Shown here: piece by piece, positions 16,375 to 24,109 of the stretch
Position numbering within the stretch: the stretch's first letter is position 1
Layout of the letters: each line of letters begins with the position of its first letter
Assembly (NCBI GenBank): GCA_905216195.1
Contig: CAJMSX010000044.1
Span: 1 to 32,440, forward strand
Direction: 5' to 3'
DNA length: 32,440 nt
Source of the DNA: an uncultured bacterium
Lineage (GTDB): Bacteria > Bacteroidota > Bacteroidia > Bacteroidales > Marinifilaceae
Translations under genes and position numbers: made by a program
The notes under the pieces: model-generated
Told to the model about the DNA's origin: nothing
What the model saw: the letters and a program-made list of their open reading frames with translations, nothing else
Database searches by the model: none

Positions 16375-17769
16375 ATGATAAAACTATTTCTTTTACTGAT
16401 TTGCGGAATTTGGGGTTGGACGGCGGCCCTTGCTCAAGAAAAAAGGAGTTATGCGGTACCCGCTCCCTATCAGCTCAAATGGCACGAAGCCGAATTGGGG
16501 GTGGTATTCCATTATGACTTGCATGTGTTCGACGGGAAGAGATACAACCAGGCGGAAAACCGGATTATCCCTTTTCCGGACTATACTGTTTTTAATCCGG
16601 AGCAATTGGATACGGATCAATGGATTTTGTCGGCCAAAAATGCAGGGGCGAAATTCGCCATACTTACAGCTACTCATGAAACCGGTTTTGCCTTGTATCA
16701 AAGTGATGTAAACCCCTATTGTCTGAAAGCCTTGAAGTGGAGGGAAGGAAAGGCCGATATCGTACGGGATTTTGTGAACTCTTGCCGGAAGTACGGCCTT
16801 ATGCCCGGGATTTATGTCGGCATCCGTTGGAATTCTTTTCTGGGTATCCACAATTTCAGAGTGCAGGGGGAAGGAGAATTTGCCCGGAACCGGCAGTTGT
16901 GGTATAAACACCTGTGCGAAAAAATGGTGGAAGAACTTTGTACCCGGTACGGAGATTTGTTTATGATTTGGTTTGACGGAGGAGCGGACGACCCTGCGGG
17001 AGACGGGCCGGATGTTTTACCCCTGGTTACCCGCTACCAACCGGAATGCTTGTTTTATCACAACGTACAACGGGCCGATTTTCGTTGGGGAGGTTCCGAA
17101 ACAGGCACGGTAGGGTACCCCTGCTGGTCCTCTTTTCCTCAGCCTTATTCCCACCACAGGCAATCCGATTCCGAGCGGAAGCACCTGGAATTGTTAAAAC
17201 ACGGCGACCCTAACGGAAAATATTGGGTACCGGCTATGGCGGACAGCCCGTTGAGAGGAGCGGAAGGAAGGCACGAATGGTTTTGGGAACCGGGAGATGA
17301 AAAAGCCGTTTATTCCCTGGAACACTTGATGGGAATGTACGAGGCCTCGGTGGGTCGGAATGCCACCCTGATTCTCGGCTTGACCCCCGATCCCCGGGGA
17401 CTTATTCCTGCCGTCGATTCTATTCGTTTGAAGGAATTCGGAGAAGCGATACGCCAAAAATTCGGCCATCCTGTGAAATCCGTTGCGGGACAGGGAAAAC
17501 AATTGAAACTCGATTTGGGGAAAGAAACGGAGGTCGGTTATTGTATGATTCAGGAAGATATCCGGAAAGGAGAACGGATCCGGCAATACCGGGTGGAAGC
17601 CCGGGTAAAGGGAAAATGGGTGAAGGTGTGTGAAGGGGAATCCGTAGGGCATAAACGGATACAGAAATTCGAACCGGTAAAAACCCGCACCCTGCGCTTA
17701 AAAATTCTGGAATCGGTAGATGTGCCTGACATTACCGGTTTTAGCGTGTTCGGAAAAGATAACCGTTAG
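16375..17769 (+). CDS. GH29 alpha-L-fucosidase-like glycoside hydrolase, exported
   Basis: The enzyme is predicted to release alpha-linked L-fucose, probably in the periplasm (signal peptide about 1-20, ending AALA-Q). The GH29 nucleophile region is clear: LFMIWFDGG with Asp201 as nucleophile. The usual HHDGF-type motif is replaced by TATHETGFAL (His101, Glu102), and the N-terminal H-W-G motif by FHYDLH (His46), so this is a divergent GH29 group and its specificity may differ. Residues about 370-464 form a beta-sandwich like an F5/8-type carbohydrate-binding module (LKLDLGKETEVGYCMIQED and later TLRLKILES). Length of 464 residues is normal. It is the first gene after the SusD terminator, probably with its own promoter. 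Confidence 0.8.
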   Translation: MIKLFLLLICGIWGWTAALAQEKRSYAVPAPYQLKWHEAELGVVFHYDLHVFDGKRYNQAENRIIPFPDYTVFNPEQLDTDQWILSAKNAGAKFAILTATHETGFALYQSDVNPYCLKALKWREGKADIVRDFVNSCRKYGLMPGIYVGIRWNSFLGIHNFRVQGEGEFARNRQLWYKHLCEKMVEELCTRYGDLFMIWFDGGADDPAGDGPDVLPLVTRYQPECLFYHNVQRADFRWGGSETGTVGYPCWSSFPQPYSHHRQSDSERKHLELLKHGDPNGKYWVPAMADSPLRGAEGRHEWFWEPGDEKAVYSLEHLMGMYEASVGRNATLILGLTPDPRGLIPAVDSIRLKEFGEAIRQKFGHPVKSVAGQGKQLKLDLGKETEVGYCMIQEDIRKGERIRQYRVEARVKGKWVKVCEGESVGHKRIQKFEPVKTRTLRLKILESVDVPDITGFSVFGKDNR

Positions 17770-17780
17770 TTCGGCGGAAA

Positions 17781-17818
17781 CCGGTGTTTTCGGCAACAGG
17801 AGAGCCGGTGTTTTCGGC
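17781..17818 (+). repeat. Two direct copies of CCGGTGTTTTCGGC
   Basis: The 14-base sequence occurs perfectly at 17781-17794 and 17805-17818, with starts 24 bases apart. The second copy overlaps the left arm of the GC-rich hairpin at 17813-17842. They lie between the fucosidase and alpha-galactosidase genes. Function is unknown; a local duplication or a protein-binding pair are both possible. Confidence 0.55.
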
Positions 17819-17842
17819 CCCTCTCCCTGTAACGGGGCCGAA
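17813..17842 (+). repeat. GC-rich hairpin between GH29 and GH36 genes
   Basis: TTCGGCCCC (17813-17821) pairs perfectly with GGGGCCGAA (17834-17842) around a 12-base loop. The sequence after it is not T-rich (GGTTTGAAAATCG), so it is not a typical terminator. It could slow RNA decay or act as a weak attenuator inside the operon. Confidence 0.5.
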
Positions 17843-17873
17843 GGTTTGAAAATCGATTTTTAAAGTTTTTAGT

Positions 17874-19973
17874 ATGAATGCATATGGAATGCGACGTTTT
17901 TATTGGGTCGGATTTGTGATTTTACACAGTCTGAGTGTATGGGCTCAGACGGATACCGATTCCCCTTATAGCTACCGGAAAGGAAAGCTTTTTGATAAAG
18001 TTCCCGCATACCGGATGGAAAAAATTCTGGATTTACGAAAGTTTGAAGGAACGGAAATGAAAACGGAAAGGGAGGTGCCTGCCGGTCAATCTACCGTTTT
18101 TTACGAAGTGGAACTACCGGAATATACGGCCGGCTTATTTTTCAGCCGGGACTATCGTCCGGGCGACCATAGTTGGCCCAATAACACCAACCGTCTTTTA
18201 CCTTGGGCTTTCCGGCATATGTCCGACCTCCTCCGGGAAGATTACCCGGGTATTCCTTCGAACGGGAAGGTATTGCCTCAGGGAGACGCTTTGTTTTTAC
18301 AACTCAAAGACGGAAGCTACGAATTTATAAAAGCGGTTGCAGGCGAGAACAGCATCAGTTGGCTGAAAGTGGAGGCGGATGGTAAATTAAAGGTGTATGT
18401 CTCTACGTTAGGAAGGGATCATTTGTTGCCGGAGGTTCCCCTCCTCCTCTGCGCCCGTGGAATTTCGCCTTACCGGGTTCTGTCCGGGGCTTACCGCTTG
18501 CTGGCCGCGGATGCAGAAACCGCTTGGGTCAGAAGAAGAGAAGATAAAAAGTGGTACGAACCTTTTTCCTATTTAGGCTGGTGTACCTGGGAACATTATC
18601 ACCGGAATATCGGTCAGCGTCAATTGACAGACGATATCCGGGAGATTGAAAAATCGGGAATTCCCATTCGTTACGTCTTGATCGACGACGGTCATGTGAG
18701 GGCTGAAAACGAGCGCTTACTCAGTTTTAAACCGGATTCGGTGAAGTTTGCTTCCGGTTGGGAGCCTATTCTGTCGCTGAGGAAAGAAGAGAAAATCCGG
18801 TGGATGGGATTGTGGTTCGGTTTTCCCGGATTCTGGGAAGGAATTTCGCAACATAACGACTTTCCTCCGGAGGTGAAAGCTTGCCTCTATCCCTACGGAA
18901 ATTCGGTTTTACCGGGAAAAAGCAGTTCGTGTATCGATACATATTACCGGTATTATGTGGAATCCTTGAAAGCAGGCGGTTTCGACTTCCTGAAAATAGA
19001 TATACAGTCGTTTATGTTGCCTTTGTACATGGGGGGGACGGAAGCGGTCCGTCAGGCCAGGGATTGTAACCGCGCATTGGAAAAGGAAGCCTACCGGGCC
19101 GGCCTCGGACTGATCAATTGTATGGCTCAGAATGTGATAAATACGGATAATACGTATTACAGCGATGTAACCCGGGTGAGTATCGATTATAAGAAGTTCG
19201 ATGAAGATATGGCCCGGTCGCATATTTTGCAGTCTTATACGAATGCCCTTTTATTGGGACAAACGGTTTGGCCCGATCAGGATATGTTTCATTCCTGCGA
19301 CAGCATTTGCGGTGGTCTGATGGCCCGTTCGAAAGCGCTCTCGGGCGGTCCGGTATATCTTTCGGATGCCCCTCGCGATTTCGTTAAAGAGTTAATCTGG
19401 CCTTTGATCGATAGGGACGGACGGTTGTTTCGCCCCTCGGCGCCGGCAGTTCCCACACCCGAGTGTATCTTTGTGAATCCGGTATTCAGCGGTACGGCAT
19501 ACCGGGTAGCCGCTCCCGTGGGGGAAGAAGCCCTGGCCGTCATTTGCTACAACCTGAATAAAAAAGCGGAATTCAACCGGATCGAATCGGCCTTACGGAG
19601 AGAAGATTATCTGTGGAAGGGCAGTATGACCGGAGAAAAGACGGAGTTGCCGGATCAACTGATCGTTTATGACTGGGAAAAACAGCAAGCGGAGAAATTG
19701 AGCGGGGAAAAGAAAGTGACGTTGGAAGGCTTTAGTGATCGCCTCTTTTATATTTGTCCGGTAAAAAAAGGGTGGGGCATTGTCGGTATACAGGAAAAAT
19801 ACCTTTCTCCTGCTACGGTAAAAGTAATCAGCCGGACGGAGAACGAGTTGGTGATGGATGTCCTGACGGAAGGGACGTTGAAAATCTGGGAAGAACAAGG
19901 GGATACAGGCTTGCTTCGGAGTATGGAAATAGACGAACCTCGTCGGGTCGTATTGCATAAAATATTAAAATAA
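17874..19973 (+). CDS. GH36 / Sip1-related alpha-galactosidase (raffinose-synthase-like)
   Basis: This 699-residue exported enzyme (signal peptide about residues 6-25, ending VWAQ) belongs to the raffinose synthase/Sip1 branch of GH36. The motif LGWCTWEHYH (residues 234-243) opens the catalytic barrel. YVLIDDGH (268-274) follows, the nucleophile Asp376 is in FLKIDIQS, and the acid/base Asp438 is in RVSIDY. WPDQDMFHS lies at about 466-474. A beta-rich C-terminal domain closes the protein. In plants this family moves galactose onto sucrose; the bacterial members next to sulfatases and SusCD are more likely hydrolases that remove alpha-galactose. The start at 17874 is the first of three nearby ATGs. 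Its stop lies eight bases before the second sulfatase, so the genes are one operon. Confidence 0.85.
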   Translation: MNAYGMRRFYWVGFVILHSLSVWAQTDTDSPYSYRKGKLFDKVPAYRMEKILDLRKFEGTEMKTEREVPAGQSTVFYEVELPEYTAGLFFSRDYRPGDHSWPNNTNRLLPWAFRHMSDLLREDYPGIPSNGKVLPQGDALFLQLKDGSYEFIKAVAGENSISWLKVEADGKLKVYVSTLGRDHLLPEVPLLLCARGISPYRVLSGAYRLLAADAETAWVRRREDKKWYEPFSYLGWCTWEHYHRNIGQRQLTDDIREIEKSGIPIRYVLIDDGHVRAENERLLSFKPDSVKFASGWEPILSLRKEEKIRWMGLWFGFPGFWEGISQHNDFPPEVKACLYPYGNSVLPGKSSSCIDTYYRYYVESLKAGGFDFLKIDIQSFMLPLYMGGTEAVRQARDCNRALEKEAYRAGLGLINCMAQNVINTDNTYYSDVTRVSIDYKKFDEDMARSHILQSYTNALLLGQTVWPDQDMFHSCDSICGGLMARSKALSGGPVYLSDAPRDFVKELIWPLIDRDGRLFRPSAPAVPTPECIFVNPVFSGTAYRVAAPVGEEALAVICYNLNKKAEFNRIESALRREDYLWKGSMTGEKTELPDQLIVYDWEKQQAEKLSGEKKVTLEGFSDRLFYICPVKKGWGIVGIQEKYLSPATVKVISRTENELVMDVLTEGTLKIWEEQGDTGLLRSMEIDEPRRVVLHKILK

Positions 19974-19981
19974 AGTTAGTT

Positions 19982-21523
19982 ATGAATAAGAAGATGTTAT
20001 TGTCGTTGACGATAGCCCCTTTGGCGGGAATGTCGGTTTACGGCCAGAATGAAGCCGTAACGAGTCGTCCGAACATAATCCTGTTTTTGGTCGACGATAT
20101 GGGCTGGCAGGATACTTCGGTACCTTTCTGGGACCGGCGTACTCCCTCGAACGATAAGTTCGAAACCCCGAATATGGAACGTTTGGCGGCTCAGGGCGTG
20201 AAGTTTACTCAGGCGTATGCCTGCAGTATCAGCTCCCCCACCCGTTGCAGTTTATTTTCGGGCATGAATGCGGCCCGGCACCGGGTGACCAACTGGACTT
20301 ATCCGAAGAACGAGACTACCGACCGGAAGAGCGATGTGTTGCAATTACCGGAATGGAATATGAACGGCATCTGCCAGGTAGCGGGAATCGAACATACCTG
20401 CCAGGTGACTTCTTTGGCGCAATTGCTGAAAGACAACGGGTATCACACCATTCATTGCGGAAAAGCTCATTTCGGAGCGGTGAATACGCCGGGAGAAAGT
20501 CCTTATCACATGGGATTCGAGGTGAATATCGCCGGTCACGCCGGAGGAGCGCCCACCTCCTATCTGAGCGAGAATAATTACGGAAACCGAACGGACGGAA
20601 AACCGAATCCCTGGTTTGCCGTTCCCGGATTGGAAGAATATTGGGGCAAAGGGGTTTTCCTTTCCGAAGCACTCACGCTGGAAGCTATGAAGGCGTTGGA
20701 CAAGGCCCGGCAGTACGAACAACCTTTCTTTTTATATATGGCCCATTATGCGGTACACGTGCCTATAGATAAAGACAAGCGGTTCTATCAGAAATACCTC
20801 GATAAGGGATTGTCTCCCAAAGAAGCGGCTTATGCCGCTTTGGTGGAAGGTATGGACAAAAGCCTGGGCGATTTGATGGACTATCTGGAAAAATATCAGC
20901 TGACGGATAATACGATCATCCTGTTTATGTCGGATAACGGAGGCTTGTCATCGGAACCGGGTTGGAGAGACGGAAAGCCCCATACGCAGAATGCCCCTTT
21001 AAACAGCGGGAAAGGGTCGGCTTATGAGGGAGGTGTGCGCGAACCGATGATCGTCAAATGGCCGGGAGTTACCTTGCCCGGCACCACTTGCGACAAGCCC
21101 TTGATTATAGAAGATTTTTACCCGACCATTCTGGAGATGGCCGGAATAAAACATTATACCACGGTTCAGCACGTAGACGGCATCAGTTTCGTACCCTTGT
21201 TGAACAGAAAGGGCGATCCCTCTAAAAAACGGAAATTGTATTGGAATTATCCCAATCTGTGGGGAAATACGGGACCTGGCATCGGGGCAACGGCCGCCGT
21301 ACGCGATGGCGACTGGAAGTTGGTGTATTATTATGAAAATGGCAAAAAAGAATTGTTCAACATCCGGCAGGATATCGGGGAAAAATTCGATAAGACGGCG
21401 GAACAACCGGAGTTGGTGAAAAAATTATCTGCTGAATTAGGACGCTATTTACGGTCCGTAAAGGCTCAACGCCCTTCGTTTAAAGCCAGCGGAAAACCTT
21501 GCCCTTGGCCGGACGAAGTGTAA
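19982..21523 (+). CDS. S-type sulfatase (family S1), exported
   Basis: A second glycan sulfatase of the locus, 513 residues with a signal peptide (about 1-21, ending VYGQ). The active-site signature is SSPTRCSLFSG with Ser84 as formylglycine precursor and Arg88. Metal ligands are LVDDMGWQD (Asp38, Asp39) and FMSDNGG, and the LNSGKGSAYEGGVREPMIV motif common to arylsulfatase-like members follows. It differs clearly from the first sulfatase in this last motif, in carrying Asp-Asp at 38-39, and in having SDNGG in place of SDHGD. The two therefore belong to different S1 subfamilies and probably attack different positions. The gene starts eight bases after the alpha-galactosidase stop and ends the PUL. 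Activation needs anSME encoded elsewhere. Confidence 0.9.
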   Translation: MNKKMLLSLTIAPLAGMSVYGQNEAVTSRPNIILFLVDDMGWQDTSVPFWDRRTPSNDKFETPNMERLAAQGVKFTQAYACSISSPTRCSLFSGMNAARHRVTNWTYPKNETTDRKSDVLQLPEWNMNGICQVAGIEHTCQVTSLAQLLKDNGYHTIHCGKAHFGAVNTPGESPYHMGFEVNIAGHAGGAPTSYLSENNYGNRTDGKPNPWFAVPGLEEYWGKGVFLSEALTLEAMKALDKARQYEQPFFLYMAHYAVHVPIDKDKRFYQKYLDKGLSPKEAAYAALVEGMDKSLGDLMDYLEKYQLTDNTIILFMSDNGGLSSEPGWRDGKPHTQNAPLNSGKGSAYEGGVREPMIVKWPGVTLPGTTCDKPLIIEDFYPTILEMAGIKHYTTVQHVDGISFVPLLNRKGDPSKKRKLYWNYPNLWGNTGPGIGATAAVRDGDWKLVYYYENGKKELFNIRQDIGEKFDKTAEQPELVKKLSAELGRYLRSVKAQRPSFKASGKPCPWPDEV

Positions 21524-21607
21524 CGGCCGGAATTTGCCGTTGTTTATGCAAAAGAAGCGAAGGAAAAAAAGTACTCCAAAGGAGGGAGGGGAACGGTAGA
21601 GGGAAAT

Positions 21608-21641
21608 AAAATGGAGTTTCCGGGACGGGAAACTCCATTTT
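21608..21641. terminator. Bidirectional terminator between the PUL and kbl
   Basis: AAAATGGAGTTTCC (21608-21621) and GGAAACTCCATTTT (21628-21641) form a perfect 14-bp stem with a six-base loop. It lies between two convergent genes and has T-rich ends on both strands. A second hairpin, GGTCGGTT/AACCGACC (21650-21673), stands between it and the kbl stop. Confidence 0.8.
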
Positions 21642-21687
21642 GATTCTCCGGTCGGTTCTCGGATAAACCGACCCGCTCAGTCGTTAT

Positions 21688-22878
21688 TTATTGGATAACG
21701 TTTAATTTTTTACCGATCTTAATGAAAGCGGCCAGGGCCCGGTCGAGTTGTTCGCGGGTATGGGCTGCAGACAATTGAATACGAATACGGGCTTGCCCTT
21801 TCGGAACAACCGGATAATAGAAACCGGTTACGTAAATGTGTTCTTTCTGCAATTCGGCTGCGAATTCCTGTGAAAGAACGGCATCGTAAAGCATTAAAGC
21901 GCAGATGGCGGATTCCGAGGGCTTCAGGTCGAATCCGGCTTCGGTCAGCTTGGTCCGGAAATATTCGGCATTATCCATCACTTTATCCCTTAATTCCGTG
22001 CTGGCGCTCAGCATGTCGAATACGGCGATGGAAGCTCCGCAAATAGCCGGAGACAAGGAATTGGAGAACAAATAGGGCCGGGAACGCTGGCGTAACATTT
22101 CGATTACTTCTTTCTTACCCGTGGTATATCCGCCCATAGCTCCGCCCAGCGCTTTTCCCAAAGTACCGGTGAAAATATCAATACGGTCCATCACTCCGTT
22201 GTATTCGGCGGAACCGCGTCCGGTTTTTCCGATAAAACCGGCTGCATGACTGTCGTCGACCATTACCAAAGCGTGGTATTTATCGGCCAGATCGCAGATC
22301 TCTTTCAGTTTGGCGATATCTCCGTCCATGGAGAAAACACCGTCGGTAACGATGATCCGGAAACGCTGAGCCTGAGAAATCTTCAATTGCTCTTCCAGGT
22401 CTTCCATATTGGCGTGTTTGTACCGGTAGCGTACCGCTTTGCAAAGACGTACTCCGTCGATGATGGAAGCGTGATTCAGTTCGTCGGATATAATAGCGTC
22501 TTCCGGACCGAATAAAGGTTCGAATACGCCTCCGTTGGCATCGAAACAGGCCGCATATAAAATGGTATCTTCCGTTCCGAAAAATTTGGAGATTTTAGCT
22601 TCAAGTTCTTTGTGGATGTCCTGGGTACCGCAGATGAAGCGTACGGATGACATACCGTAACCCCGGGTGTCCAGTCCTTTTTTAGCCCCTTCGATCACTC
22701 TGGGATCGGAAGATAATCCCAAATAATTGTTGGCACAAAAGTTCAATACTGTTTCGCCTGTGGTCAGTTTAATCTCTGCCCCTTGAGGTGTAGCAATCAG
22801 TCTTTCGGTTTTATACAAACCGGCATCCTTTATGGACTGAATTTCAGTCTTCAAGAAATCTTGAAATTTTCCGTACAT
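21688..22878 (-). CDS. kbl: Glycine C-acetyltransferase (2-amino-3-ketobutyrate CoA ligase)
   Basis: The cytosolic PLP enzyme splits 2-amino-3-oxobutanoate with CoA into glycine and acetyl-CoA, the second step of threonine breakdown. The 396-residue length is that of Kbl. Motifs include NFCANNYLGLSSDPRV, GYGMSSVRFICGTQ, the cofactor site VDDSHAAG (Asp208, Asp209, His211) and the Schiff-base lysine Lys242 in GTLGKALGGAMGG. The alternatives in the alpha-oxoamine synthase family are serine palmitoyltransferase and BioF; the opening MYGKFQDFLKTEI and SVRFICGTQDIHKELE favour Kbl. Threonine dehydrogenase, its usual partner, is not adjacent. The gene is monocistronic, facing away from the S-component gene. 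Confidence 0.93.
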   Translation of the reverse strand: MYGKFQDFLKTEIQSIKDAGLYKTERLIATPQGAEIKLTTGETVLNFCANNYLGLSSDPRVIEGAKKGLDTRGYGMSSVRFICGTQDIHKELEAKISKFFGTEDTILYAACFDANGGVFEPLFGPEDAIISDELNHASIIDGVRLCKAVRYRYKHANMEDLEEQLKISQAQRFRIIVTDGVFSMDGDIAKLKEICDLADKYHALVMVDDSHAAGFIGKTGRGSAEYNGVMDRIDIFTGTLGKALGGAMGGYTTGKKEVIEMLRQRSRPYLFSNSLSPAICGASIAVFDMLSASTELRDKVMDNAEYFRTKLTEAGFDLKPSESAICALMLYDAVLSQEFAAELQKEHIYVTGFYYPVVPKGQARIRIQLSAAHTREQLDRALAAFIKIGKKLNVIQ

Positions 22879-22907
22879 ATGAGTAATATTTATGTTTTAT
22901 TAAAGGG

Positions 22908-22915
22908 CAAAATTA
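22908..22915 (-). promoter_or_regulatory. Possible -7 element of kbl
   Basis: On the minus strand this reads TAATTTTG, matching TAnnTTTG, about 30 bases before the kbl start. The nearest upstream TTTG (22929-22932) is only 13 bases away, too close for the standard -33 spacing, so the match is partial. Confidence 0.35.
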
Positions 22916-23049
22916 AATAATTTTTAATCAAAACCGTACTTGCGGCTTAGAAATTGAAAGTCGGAAACGTTATTTTTTTCTTTACTTATCGTCAATAAGC
23001 CCGCGGGCTTTCGGAGGGAGGTTCAGATGTTATAATTTATATAAAATTA

Positions 23050-23065
23050 CTTTTCCATGGAAAAG
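23050..23065. promoter_or_regulatory. Perfect 16-bp palindrome upstream of the S-component gene
   Basis: CTTTTCCATGGAAAAG is fully self-complementary, which is the form of a dimeric regulator site. Its centre is about 28 bases before the -7 box at 23082-23089, so a bound protein would cover or touch the -33 region. The regulator is not identified. Confidence 0.45.
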
Positions 23066-23081
23066 ATTTGGTAAAAAGAAA

Positions 23082-23089
23082 TATCTTTG
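23082..23089 (+). promoter_or_regulatory. Probable -7 element of the S-component unit
   Basis: TATCTTTG fits TAnnTTTG and is 44 bases before the ATG at 23134. A TTTG at 23067-23070 is only 11 bases upstream, not the usual 19-21, so the -33 contact may be replaced by a factor bound at the palindrome. Confidence 0.45.
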
Positions 23090-23133
23090 ATACACTTTTA
23101 AGGTATTGATTTATTAACTTTAATATTGAGATT

Positions 23134-23655
23134 ATGGCTTTAACAACTTCTTTCCGGCCGATAAGCCTGGGTTTATCCAATTCCCGAACCTATTTATGGG
23201 TTGCTGCATTCGTAGCGGGTAATTTGCTTTTACCCCAGTTGTGTCATTTTATTCCGGATGGGGGAAAAATGCTTTTGCCGATTTATTTTTTTACTTTGAT
23301 AGCTGCCTATAAATTCGGTATTCGGGTGGGGCTGCTTACGGCGGTATGTTCTCCTTTGTTGAATTGTTTTTTGTTCGGCATGCCTCCGGTAGCCGTATTG
23401 CCGGTTTTATTGGTAAAATCCTCTCTTTTGGCGATAGCGGCTGCCTCTGTTGCTTCCTACACCCGCAAATTATCCCTTGTGCTGGTGGCTTCGGTCGTGC
23501 TGGCTTATCAACTTACAGGCGGTTTGGCCGAGTGGGCTTTGACGGGCAGTTTTTCTGCCGCTTTACAGGATTTTACGCTGGGATTACCGGGAATTCTTTT
23601 ACAAATCGTTTGCGGATGGTTGTTGCTTAAATGGATAAACCGGTATGAACTCTAA
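23134..23655 (+). CDS. ECF-transporter S component (substrate-binding membrane subunit)
   Basis: The 173-residue protein is nearly all membrane helices (about six), with the pattern of energy-coupling-factor S components. It shows a polar entry (PQLCHFIPDGGKMLLPIYFFTLIAAYKFG), then VGLLTAVCSPLLNCFLFGMPP and a C-terminal GILLQIVCGWLLLKW helix. Such proteins bind vitamins or precursors and share an ATPase module, which is not encoded here. The substrate is not evident. The riboflavin operon lies 3 kb away but this gene has no FMN riboswitch. The next gene, a phosphoribosyltransferase, overlaps it by 11 bases, so the ligand may be a nucleobase or base-like compound that is ribosylated after uptake (inference). 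A candidate palindromic operator lies upstream. Confidence 0.7.
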   Translation: MALTTSFRPISLGLSNSRTYLWVAAFVAGNLLLPQLCHFIPDGGKMLLPIYFFTLIAAYKFGIRVGLLTAVCSPLLNCFLFGMPPVAVLPVLLVKSSLLAIAAASVASYTRKLSLVLVASVVLAYQLTGGLAEWALTGSFSAALQDFTLGLPGILLQIVCGWLLLKWINRYEL

Positions 23656-24043
23656 GAGTTTTGAGGAGGTTTTGAAAAAGTTTCGGGAGGTGGAGTTTCA
23701 GGAACGCTTTGATTTGATCGTTGCCATAGCGAACGGCGGAATTATTCCTGCCGCTTTGTTGAATCAGCGTTTGAATCTGGATATGCAACTGTTGAAACTG
23801 AACCTTCGGGATGCTGCTCAGAAACAACTTTACGATTGTCCCCGCTTATTGGAAGAGGTGAAATTCGGTGTAGAGGGGAAAACCGTTTTGCTGGTGGAAG
23901 ACCGGGTGAAAACGGGTACTACGCTGAATTATGCCAAACAACTGCTGGCTGGGGCAAAATTGGTAAAAACGTTTGCTGTGAACGGGAAGGCGGATTATTG
24001 TCTGTATGACGAGACTTGTTTTCGTTTCCCGTGGATTATGTAG
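23645..24043 (+). CDS. Small phosphoribosyltransferase-fold protein
   Basis: The 132-residue protein has a type I phosphoribosyltransferase core. VAIANGGIIPAALL corresponds to the pyrophosphate loop, with Asn where Arg is usual. VLLVEDRVKTGTTL is the PRPP-binding loop, Glu-Asp followed by TGTT. The hood region that selects the base is minimal, as in the smallest xanthine/hypoxanthine-type members, so the acceptor cannot be read. The ATG (23645-23647) lies inside the end of the S-component gene in another frame, an 11-base overlap that implies translational coupling and a shared function. Confidence 0.75.
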   Translation: MNSKSFEEVLKKFREVEFQERFDLIVAIANGGIIPAALLNQRLNLDMQLLKLNLRDAAQKQLYDCPRLLEEVKFGVEGKTVLLVEDRVKTGTTLNYAKQLLAGAKLVKTFAVNGKADYCLYDETCFRFPWIM

Positions 24044-24066
24044 ATCGATAGGGTGAATAGAGATTA

Positions 24067-24090
24067 CCGGAGCGCGAACAGATGCTCCGG
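24067..24090 (+). repeat. Hairpin in the phosphoribosyltransferase-DUF362 gap
   Basis: CCGGAGC (24067-24073) pairs with GCTCCGG (24084-24090) around a ten-base loop. An outer ATTACC/GGTAAT pairing (24063-24068 with 24096-24101) competes for two bases. Only a weak T-rich stretch (ATTTTAG) follows, so it may be a partial terminator or an RNA stabiliser. Confidence 0.4.
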
Positions 24091-24109
24091 GTATTGGTAA
24101 TTTTAGATT

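Noticed and set aside
23134..23655. Calling the S component a riboflavin transporter (RibU) because the rib operon is near
   Set aside because: No FMN riboswitch precedes it, it is coupled to a phosphoribosyltransferase, and two unrelated redox genes lie between it and the rib genes.
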